Origin: T1Sed10-49 sp046498405
GTDB taxonomy: Bacteria > Actinomycetota > Nitriliruptoria > Euzebyales > Egibacteraceae
DNA: 8,166 bases
Direction: 5' to 3'
Assembly (NCBI GenBank): GCA_046498405.1
Contig: JAWOAS010000196.1
Coordinates: forward strand, 1-8,166
Shown piece after piece: positions 1 to 5,760 of the stretch (the stretch's first letter is position 1; each line of letters starts with the position of its first letter). The position numbers and the translations under genes were made by a program. The notes below the pieces were generated by a model, which saw nothing but the letters and a program-made list of their open reading frames with translations, was not told the origin of the DNA and did not search any database.

Positions 1-21
1 CGACCGCGCGCCTCATGCTAC

Positions 22-33
22 CAACGGCCGTTG
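22..33. promoter_or_regulatory. Perfect 12-bp palindrome, possible operator
   Basis: CAACGGCCGTTG reads identically on both strands. It lies about 75 bases upstream of the -10 candidate and 120 bases upstream of the fhaA start. A dimeric regulator site is possible, but in DNA this GC-rich a short palindrome may occur by chance, and no second copy was seen. Confidence 0.2.
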
Positions 34-53
34 CCACCCGCCCACGCGGCCTC

Positions 54-73
54 GTCCGGCTGCACGCCCGGAC
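54..73. terminator. Small GC hairpin, possible end of an upstream transcript
   Basis: GTCCGG (54-59) and CCGGAC (68-73) can pair around an eight-base loop. No T-run follows, so as an intrinsic terminator it would be weak. It could close an upstream transcription unit that lies outside the window, or be a chance inverted repeat. Confidence 0.2.
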
Positions 74-80
74 AAGCCTC

Positions 81-113
81 TTGCGGGCCAGCGGGGGGCC
101 GGCCTTCTACACT
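81..113 (+). promoter_or_regulatory. Candidate promoter for the fhaA-pknB operon
   Basis: TACACT at 108-113 fits the loose TAnnnT -10 hexamer of actinobacterial housekeeping sigma factors, and TTGCGG at 81-86 resembles a -35 box. The 21-base spacing is longer than the ideal 17-18, so the -35 assignment is doubtful. Transcription from about base 120 would give a leader of roughly 33 bases containing the purine-rich ribosome site at 132-140. This is the only AT-containing promoter-like patch ahead of the operon. Confidence 0.3.
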
Positions 114-152
114 CGACAGATACCGCAGATCAGGGAGAGGCCCCGACAGCAC

Positions 153-902
153 ATGGGGATTCTGAGGGACTTCGAACGACGCCTCGAGGGCGCTGTCGAA
201 GGCTTCTTCGCGCGCGCCTTCCGCTCCGGCCTGCAGCCCGTCGAGCTCGCCAAGGCCGTGCAGCGCTACGCGTCGAACTACAAGCAGCTCGGCGTCGACG
301 GCCTCGTCGCCCCCAACGCCTACCGCATCGAGATCGCCCCCGCCGACGCCGAGCGCTTCCAGGGCTACGGCGAGGCGCTGCGCCACGAGCTCGCCGGGGT
401 CGTGCACCGCACCGCCCGCGAGCGCGGCTGGAAGCTCGCCGGGCCGGTGCGCATCGAGACGCGCGTCAACGACGACCTCAAGGTCGGCACCTACGAGATC
501 CGCGGCAAGATCGAGTCGGGACCGACCCCCGACCGCCAGCGCCAGGGACCCCCGGCCTCCCGGCCCGGGGCCGAGTCCACGCAGGTGCTCGAGGAGGAGC
601 CCCGCGAGGTCGCCACCGTCCACGTCCTCACCGGCCACGGCCCCGGCCACCCGGTGCGCCTGCCCGACGGCGGGGTCTTCGGGCGGCTGCCGGCCTGCGA
701 GGTCACCCTCGACGACCCGTCGGTGTCCCGGCGCCACGCCCGCCTCAAGCACGGCCCCGAGGGCTGGGTCATCGAGGACCTCGGCTCGACCAACGGCGTG
801 AAGGTCAACGGCGACCGCGTGTCCGAGCGCGCGCTCGACGACGGCGACGAGCTCAGGCTCGGCAGCGTCACCCTGGCCTTCCAGGTGGAGCGCACCCCGT
901 GA
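153..902 (+). CDS. fhaA: FhaA: FHA-domain phosphothreonine-binding protein with conserved N-terminal domain
   Basis: Cytoplasmic adaptor that reads PknB phosphorylation; in mycobacteria FhaA binds the phosphorylated pseudokinase domain of MviN and restrains peptidoglycan synthesis. The product is 249 residues. Residues 1-115 are the conserved FhaA N-terminal domain (DUF3662), opening MGILRDFERRLEG like streptomycete FhaA. Residues 120-152 are a polar linker. The FHA fold covers about 155-247, with G177-R178, S192-R-R-H195 and G211-STNG, the residues that bind phosphothreonine. The ATG at 153 is chosen because the family N-terminus begins there and AGGGAGAGG (132-140) precedes it, although 12 bases away is slightly long. 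The linker contains T143 in ESTQVLEEEP, a possible kinase site. The protein is shorter than mycobacterial FhaA (over 500 residues) because its linker is short. It is the first gene of the operon, 57 bases before fhaB. Confidence 0.93.
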   Translation: MGILRDFERRLEGAVEGFFARAFRSGLQPVELAKAVQRYASNYKQLGVDGLVAPNAYRIEIAPADAERFQGYGEALRHELAGVVHRTARERGWKLAGPVRIETRVNDDLKVGTYEIRGKIESGPTPDRQRQGPPASRPGAESTQVLEEEPREVATVHVLTGHGPGHPVRLPDGGVFGRLPACEVTLDDPSVSRRHARLKHGPEGWVIEDLGSTNGVKVNGDRVSERALDDGDELRLGSVTLAFQVERTP

Positions 903-944
903 CGAGGCGACGGCGATGAGCCCCGAGGCGACCCTCCGCGAGCC

Positions 945-952
945 GAGGAGGG
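945..952 (+). promoter_or_regulatory. Ribosome binding site of fhaB
   Basis: GAGGAGGG is a strong Shine-Dalgarno match with seven bases before the ATG at 960. It supports 960, or the adjacent in-frame ATG at 963, as the fhaB start. It also lies inside a 15-codon reading frame (916-963) whose stop overlaps the fhaB start. Confidence 0.65.
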
Positions 953-959
953 CGGCGCG

Positions 960-1481
960 ATGATGCCGCCGATCGTCCTCACGCTCCTGCAGGGGCTCTT
1001 CCTCCTCCTGCTCTACGTCTTCGTCGCCCGGGCGGTGCGCGCGGTGCTGCGCGACGTCTCGACCGCCACGGCGCCCAGGCCCTCGCCCTCCCCCGCCCCC
1101 GCAGCGGCCAGCAAGCGCGGCAAGGCGCCGCGCGCGCCCCGGCGGCAGGCGCGGGCCCCCTCGCGCGAGCGCGACGAGCCCAAGCGCACGCCGCCGGGCG
1201 AGCTCGTCGTCCACCTCGCCAACGACCGCCCGCGGGTCATGCCGCTCGACGGCACCGACATCACCTTCGGGCGCTCGGAGCAGGCCACCGTGCAGCTCTC
1301 CGACCCCTACACCAGCGACCAGCACGCCCGCATCCACCACGACGGGTCGCGGTGGGTCATCACCGACCTCGGCTCGACCAACGGCACCTTCGTCAACCAG
1401 GTCAAGGTCACCGCCCCCACGCCGATCGCCGCCGGCGACCAGCTCGGCATCGGTCGCACCGTCGTCGAGGTCCGCAAGTGA
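960..1481 (+). CDS. fhaB: FhaB (FipA): membrane-anchored FHA-domain protein
   Basis: Phosphothreonine-binding adaptor of the kinase operon; in mycobacteria FhaB/FipA links PknA/PknB signalling to septal and wall proteins such as FtsZ and FtsQ. The product is 173 residues. One hydrophobic helix at about 4-28 anchors it, and the FHA domain should face the cytoplasm. Residues 36-80 form a Pro/Ala-rich and very basic linker (many Arg and Lys). The FHA domain spans about 82-173 with G104-R105, S119-DQH122 and G138-STNG, and ends IGRTVVEVRK, much like mycobacterial FhaB. The start codon is one of two adjacent ATGs (960 or 963) behind a strong ribosome site. Its TGA (1479-1481) overlaps a possible GTG start for pstP at 1478, indicating coupling. 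Confidence 0.94.
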   Translation: MMPPIVLTLLQGLFLLLLYVFVARAVRAVLRDVSTATAPRPSPSPAPAAASKRGKAPRAPRRQARAPSRERDEPKRTPPGELVVHLANDRPRVMPLDGTDITFGRSEQATVQLSDPYTSDQHARIHHDGSRWVITDLGSTNGTFVNQVKVTAPTPIAAGDQLGIGRTVVEVRK

Positions 1482-1495
1482 GCCAGAGGCAGTGG

Positions 1496-2794
1496 ATGCG
1501 CATCGCGACCTACGCCCGCTCGGACGTCGGCAGGGTCCGCGCGGGCAACGAGGACGACTACTACGTCGGCGAGACCGTCGTGGCCGTCGCCGACGGCATG
1601 GGCGGGCACGTCGCCGGGGAGGTCGCCGCCAAGACCGCGCTCGAGCCGATCGCCGCCCTCGACGGCAAGGTCTTCACCTCCGGCGAGGCCGCCGACGAGG
1701 CGCTCGTCGAGGCGGTGCGCGAGGCCAACCGCCAGGTCGTCAGCCGCGCCGAGGCCGAGCCCGACCTCAAGGGCATGGGCACGACGCTGACCGCGGGGAT
1801 GATCCGCGACGGGCGCCTGCACGTCGCCCACGTCGGCGACAGCCGCGCCTACCTGCTGCGCGGCGGAGCGCCGATCGAGCAGCTGACGACCGACCACACG
1901 CTCGTCGAGCGGCTCGTGCGCGAGGGCCGGCTCTCCCGCGACGAGGCGGCCCTGCACCCCCAGCGCAACGTCATCACCCGGGCGATCGGCAACGAGCCCG
2001 ACGTCGTCGTCGACAGCCTGCCGCCGATCCGCCTCGAGCCCGGCGACGAGATCCTCCTGTGCTCCGACGGGCTGACCGGCCCGGTCGGCGACGAGGCGAT
2101 CGGCGCGATCCTCGCCGAGCACGATGACGGGGAGACGGCGGTCACCGCGTTGGTCGACGCCGCCAACGACGCCGGCGGCCCCGACAACATCACCGTCGTG
2201 CTCCTGCGCGTCAGCGGCGACCCCGAGGCGGCCTCCACCGCCGAGGAGCTCGACGAGCAGCGCCTGCGGCGCATCCGCACCCGCGAGGACACCGACCGGC
2301 AGGACTGGGCCTCGACCCTCGGGCGCTTCGGCGCGCCGCAGGGGGTGGCGACCCGACCCGACGAGACGCCGGAGGCGCGCACCGGGCGCGGCCGGCGCGT
2401 GCTCGCCGGCCTCGTCGCCCTCGGGCTGCTGCTCGGCGTGCTCGGCGGCGGCGGCTACGTGCTCCTGTCGCGGGCCTACTTCATCGGTGAGCACGAGGGC
2501 CAGCTCGCGATCTTCCAGGGGCTGCCCCAGGAGGTCGGCACCGTGCCGCTCAACCGGGTCATCGACGAGGAGGTCAGCGACGTCGCCGTCGAGGACTTCC
2601 CCGAGTGGCGCCAGGACCGCATCCGCGACGGCATCACCGCCGGCACGATCGTCGAGGCGCGCCGGCGCATCGACGAGCTCGAGTCCACGTTGAGCCCCGG
2701 CGAGGCGACGCCGACCCGCGAGCGTGAGGAGGGCCCCGCCCGCGGCGGCGACGCCCGCACCCGCGCCGGCCCCGACGACGACGGCGACGACTGA
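1496..2794 (+). CDS. pstP: PstP: PP2C-family Ser/Thr protein phosphatase, membrane-anchored
   Basis: Metal-dependent phosphatase that reverses PknB phosphorylation, acting on the kinase and on wall and division substrates. From the ATG at 1496 it has 432 residues. The PP2C domain covers about 3-240, with N18-E-D20, D33-GMGGH, G95-TTLTA, H112-VGDSRAY, D191-G and G228-PDN231; the metal-binding aspartates D33, D191 and D230 are all present. A polar juxtamembrane stretch (245-298) leads to a single helix at about 301-325. A short extracellular region (YFIGEHEGQLAIFQGLPQ) is followed by an acidic, Arg-rich disordered end. AGAGG at 1485-1489 supports ATG 1496. A GTG at 1478, overlapping the fhaB stop, would add six residues and cannot be excluded. 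The TGA shares a base with the rodA ATG. The catalytic half and the YFIG..AIF extracellular patch both resemble other actinobacterial PstP proteins. Confidence 0.94.
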   Translation: MRIATYARSDVGRVRAGNEDDYYVGETVVAVADGMGGHVAGEVAAKTALEPIAALDGKVFTSGEAADEALVEAVREANRQVVSRAEAEPDLKGMGTTLTAGMIRDGRLHVAHVGDSRAYLLRGGAPIEQLTTDHTLVERLVREGRLSRDEAALHPQRNVITRAIGNEPDVVVDSLPPIRLEPGDEILLCSDGLTGPVGDEAIGAILAEHDDGETAVTALVDAANDAGGPDNITVVLLRVSGDPEAASTAEELDEQRLRRIRTREDTDRQDWASTLGRFGAPQGVATRPDETPEARTGRGRRVLAGLVALGLLLGVLGGGGYVLLSRAYFIGEHEGQLAIFQGLPQEVGTVPLNRVIDEEVSDVAVEDFPEWRQDRIRDGITAGTIVEARRRIDELESTLSPGEATPTREREEGPARGGDARTRAGPDDDGDD

Positions 2795-4275
2795 TGGCCA
2801 CGGCCTCGGCGGCCACGCGGCGGCGCGCGACGACCGAGCTCGGGCTGCTCGTCATCGCCCTGCTCGCGATGCTCGTCGCCGCCGCCCTCGTCGAGCTGTC
2901 CCAGGCGCCGGAGATCCCCGAGGCGGTCCTGACCTACGGCGCGGCGTTCCTCGCCACCGCGATCGTGGCCCACATCGGCCTGCGCCGGCTCGCCCCCGGC
3001 GCCGACCCGCTGCTGCTGCCCGTGGCCGTCCTGCTGACCGGCCTCGGCCTCATCATGGTGCGGCGCATCGACTTCGCCGGCGGCGAGCAGGCGAGCTTCG
3101 CGGCCAACCAGGTGATGTGGGCGGCGGCGGCCGTGCTCGCGTTCCTGCTCACCCTCTACTTCCTGCGCGACCACGCCAGCCTCGACGGCTACCGCTACCT
3201 CATCGGCCTCGGCTCGCTGCTGCTCCTGCTGACCCCGCTGCTGCCGGGCATCGGCCGGGAGGTCAACGGCGCGCGGATCTGGCTGTCGCTCGGCGGGCTG
3301 TCGTTCCAGCCCGTCGAGGCCGCCAAGCTCGGCTTCGTGATCTTCTTCGCGAGCTACCTCTCGGAGAAGCGCGACCTCCTCTCGGTGGCCACGACCCGCC
3401 TCGGTCCGCTCATGCTGCCGCCGCTGCGCGCCTTCGGCCCGCTGCTCGGCATCTGGGTGGTCGGCCTCGCGGTGCTCGGGCTGCAGCGGGACCTCGGGCC
3501 GACGCTCCTGCTGTTCGGCGTCTTCATCGTCATGCTCTACATCGCGACCGGGCGGCTGGCCTACCCCGTCATCGGGCTGCTGCTCGCCGGCGTCGGTGGG
3601 TTCCTGGCCTACCGGAGCTTCGCCCACGTCCAGGACCGCGTGGCGATCTGGCTCGACGTGTGGTCCCGCTACGACAGCGACGGCTTCCAGCTCGCGCAGT
3701 CGCTCTTCGCGATCGGCACCGGCGGGGTCACCGGGGTCGGTCTCGGGCAGGGCCAGCCCGACTTCGTGCCGTTCGTGCGCACCGACTTCATCTTCTCGGC
3801 CTTCGCCGAGGAGACCGGGCTGCTCGGCACGACGGCGATCCTGCTGTGCTTCGTCGTGCTCATCGGCCGCGGCTTCCGCATCGCGCTGCAGGCCCGCGAC
3901 GACCTCGGCGCGCTGCTCGCCGCCGGGCTCACCTCGATCCTCGCCCTGCAGGTCTTCGTCATCGTCGGCGGGGTGACGCGCCTCATCCCACTGACCGGCA
4001 TCACCCTGCCGTTCGTCTCCTACGGCGGCTCGTCGCTACTGGCCAACTTCGTCCTCGTGGCCCTGCTCGCGCGCATCAGCGCGCCCGGGCGACCACGCCC
4101 CCGGCGCAGCCGCAGCCGCGCCGCACGAGCCGAGGCCTCCGCCGGGGGCGCCGACGACGCGTCCTGGGACGGCGGGCAGCGCTCCGGCGCGGCCACCGAC
4201 GCCGCGTCCTGGGGCGGCGAGCAGCGCTCCGGCGAGGGCACCGACGCCGCCGCACCGAGGGCGGGTGAGGGCTGA
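2794..4275 (+). CDS. rodA: RodA-type SEDS peptidoglycan glycosyltransferase
   Basis: Multi-pass membrane enzyme of the SEDS (RodA/FtsW/SpoVE) family that polymerises lipid II into glycan strands with its partner class B PBP, here PbpA. It has 493 residues. About ten to twelve hydrophobic helices run from residue 16 to 427. Family landmarks are NGARIW (158-163), QP-E-AAK (172-178), the block 327-338 with T330-D331-FIF, where D331 aligns by eye with the proposed catalytic aspartate, and the closing G393-VTRLIPLTGITLPFVSYGG followed by SSLLAN. Residues 430-493 are a hydrophilic cytoplasmic tail: first Arg/Pro-rich, then an exact 15-residue tandem repeat (456-470 and 471-485), and not part of the family fold. 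No clear ribosome site precedes the ATG, which overlaps the pstP stop (TGATG), so translation is probably coupled. FtsW of the division machinery is the alternative, but the operon position favours RodA. Confidence 0.94.
   Translation: MATASAATRRRATTELGLLVIALLAMLVAAALVELSQAPEIPEAVLTYGAAFLATAIVAHIGLRRLAPGADPLLLPVAVLLTGLGLIMVRRIDFAGGEQASFAANQVMWAAAAVLAFLLTLYFLRDHASLDGYRYLIGLGSLLLLLTPLLPGIGREVNGARIWLSLGGLSFQPVEAAKLGFVIFFASYLSEKRDLLSVATTRLGPLMLPPLRAFGPLLGIWVVGLAVLGLQRDLGPTLLLFGVFIVMLYIATGRLAYPVIGLLLAGVGGFLAYRSFAHVQDRVAIWLDVWSRYDSDGFQLAQSLFAIGTGGVTGVGLGQGQPDFVPFVRTDFIFSAFAEETGLLGTTAILLCFVVLIGRGFRIALQARDDLGALLAAGLTSILALQVFVIVGGVTRLIPLTGITLPFVSYGGSSLLANFVLVALLARISAPGRPRPRRSRSRAARAEASAGGADDASWDGGQRSGAATDAASWGGEQRSGEGTDAAAPRAGEG
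4159..4248 (+). repeat. 45-bp tandem duplication in the rodA tail
   Basis: Two adjacent 45-base units (4159-4203 and 4204-4248) match at 41 of 45 positions by direct comparison. They encode ASWDGGQRSGAATDA and ASWGGEQRSGEGTDA, keeping the rodA frame. All four base differences change an amino acid (Asp/Gly, Gly/Glu, Ala/Glu, Ala/Gly). The unit is in the cytoplasmic C-terminal tail, outside the membrane fold. Confidence 0.9.
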
Positions 4276-5756
4276 TGCGCAAGCAGATCCGCCGCATCAC
4301 CGTCGGCGTCGTCGGCCTGTTCGCCCTGCTCTTCGTCAACCTCAACGTCATCGCCGTGCTCCAGGCCGAGGAGCTGCGCACCGACCAGCGCAACGCCCGC
4401 GGGCTGCTCGCCGAGTACGAGACCCCACGCGGGGCGATGATCGCCGGGCAGGGCGCGTCGTCGAGGGAGGTCGCCGGCTCGACGTCGACCGGGGGGCGCC
4501 TCGACTACCTCCGCGAGTACCCCGAGGGGCCGACCTACGCCCACGTCACCGGCTACCACTCCTTCGTCTACGGCCGCAGCGAGCTCGAGGCCTCCTTCAA
4601 CGACTTCCTCATCGGCTCGGCGCCCGAGGCCTTCGCGCGCAACATCGCCGACCTCCTCGCCGGACGCCAGCGCGCCGGCGACACCCTCCAGCTGACCATC
4701 GACCCGCAGGCGCAGCGCGCGGCCACCGACGCCCTCGACGGCCGCGTCGGCGCGATCGTGGCCGTCGCGCCGGCCACCGGGGAGGTCCTCGCGCTGGCCT
4801 CCGCGCCGACCTACGACCCCAACCCGCTGGCCAGCCACGACGGCGACGTCGTGCGGGAGGCCTGGGACGACCTCGCCGGGCGTGACGTCGACCCACGCCT
4901 CAACCGCGCGCTGCGCGAGACCTATCCCCCCGGCTCGACGTTCAAGCTCGTCAGCGGCGCCGCCGCCCTCGAGAGCGGGGTGCGCCCCGACACCGCCTAT
5001 CCCGACCCGCCCGCGCTCGACCTGCCGCTGACCGAGGCCACGATCCGCAACTTCGGCTCCGGGGTGTGCGCCGACGGCAGCTCGATCACCCTCGAGCGCG
5101 CGATGGCGGTGAGCTGCAACACGACGTTCGGCCAGATCGGCCTCGACCTCGGCAGCGACCGGCTCGTGCGCCAGGCCGAGCGCTTCGGGCTCAACGCCGA
5201 GTGGGACCTCCAGATGGACCGCGTCGCCGAGAGCGCGATCCCCACCGACCTCGACGCGCCCTCGACGGCGCAGTCGGCGATCGGCCAGCGCGACGTGCGC
5301 ACGACGCCGCTGCAGATGGCGATGGTCTCCGCGGCGATCGCCAACGGCGGTGAGCTCGTCGAGCCGCGGCTCGTGCGCCACGTCGAGGACGTCAGCGGAC
5401 GGGTCCTCACGCGCTTCGACGCCGAGCCGCTGACGTTCGCCGGCAGCGCGCAGGCCGTCAGCGCCGGCACGGCCTCGGCCCTGCGCGACATGATGGTGGC
5501 AGTCGTCGACGACGGCACCGGCAGCGGCGCGGCCATCAGCGGGGTCCGCGTCGGGGGCAAGACCGGCACCGCGCAGCGCGGCGAGGGCGAACCCCCTACC
5601 GTGTGGTTCACCGGCTTCGCGCCGGCGGAGCTGCCCGAGGTGGCCGTCGCCGTCGTCGTCACCGACACCGACGCAGGCGCCACCGGAGGTGGCGTGGCCG
5701 CGCCGATGGCCCGCGCGGTGATCGAGGCGGCGATCGCCGGCAACGAGCAGGACTGA
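4275..5756 (+). CDS. pbpA: PbpA: class B penicillin-binding protein (transpeptidase)
   Basis: Monofunctional D,D-transpeptidase that cross-links the stem peptides of strands made by RodA; the catalytic domain is outside the membrane. It has 493 residues. A short cytoplasmic start (MRKQIRR) is followed by a membrane helix at about 8-30, a PBP dimerisation-type region (about 48-130) and the transpeptidase domain (about 155-490). Active-site motifs are complete: S221-TFK224 with the nucleophile S221, S280-CN282, and K429-TGTA. YDPNPLASH (180-188), ETYPPGSTFK and SIGQ-like SAIGQRDV (334-341) match mycobacterial PbpA closely. The ATG overlaps the rodA TGA (TGATG), with a GTGAGG-type ribosome site just upstream, so equal amounts of RodA and PbpA are likely. 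Length is normal and nothing is missing. Confidence 0.95.
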   Translation: MRKQIRRITVGVVGLFALLFVNLNVIAVLQAEELRTDQRNARGLLAEYETPRGAMIAGQGASSREVAGSTSTGGRLDYLREYPEGPTYAHVTGYHSFVYGRSELEASFNDFLIGSAPEAFARNIADLLAGRQRAGDTLQLTIDPQAQRAATDALDGRVGAIVAVAPATGEVLALASAPTYDPNPLASHDGDVVREAWDDLAGRDVDPRLNRALRETYPPGSTFKLVSGAAALESGVRPDTAYPDPPALDLPLTEATIRNFGSGVCADGSSITLERAMAVSCNTTFGQIGLDLGSDRLVRQAERFGLNAEWDLQMDRVAESAIPTDLDAPSTAQSAIGQRDVRTTPLQMAMVSAAIANGGELVEPRLVRHVEDVSGRVLTRFDAEPLTFAGSAQAVSAGTASALRDMMVAVVDDGTGSGAAISGVRVGGKTGTAQRGEGEPPTVWFTGFAPAELPEVAVAVVVTDTDAGATGGGVAAPMARAVIEAAIAGNEQD

Positions 5757-5760
5757 GACG

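Larger units (their letters stand above)
1..152. other. Non-coding leader upstream of fhaA
   Basis: No gene is supported here. The fhaA frame stays open back to base 15, but the translated stretch before residue 153 (rich in Arg, no resemblance to the family) is best read as untranslated leader because the family's conserved N-terminus begins at the ATG at 153. The stretch holds a perfect 12-bp palindrome at 22-33, a six-base-pair inverted repeat at 54-59/68-73, and a weak promoter-like pair at 81-86 and 108-113. The end of any upstream gene lies outside the window. Confidence 0.6.

Noticed and set aside
15..152. N-terminal extension of fhaA to the ATG at 15
   Set aside because: The family N-terminus begins at the ATG at 153, which has a purine-rich ribosome site. 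The extra 46 residues look like translated leader and overlap the promoter candidate.
18..1340. Long minus-strand ORF of 440 codons opposite fhaA and fhaB
   Set aside because: A mirror of two clearly recognised genes in very GC-rich DNA, where stops are rare. Its product is Gly/Ala/Arg low complexity with no domain.
1307..2494. Minus-strand ORF of 395 codons opposite fhaB and pstP
   Set aside because: Antisense shadow with Ala/Gly/Asp/Val-rich sequence and no motif, covering the PP2C catalytic motifs of pstP.
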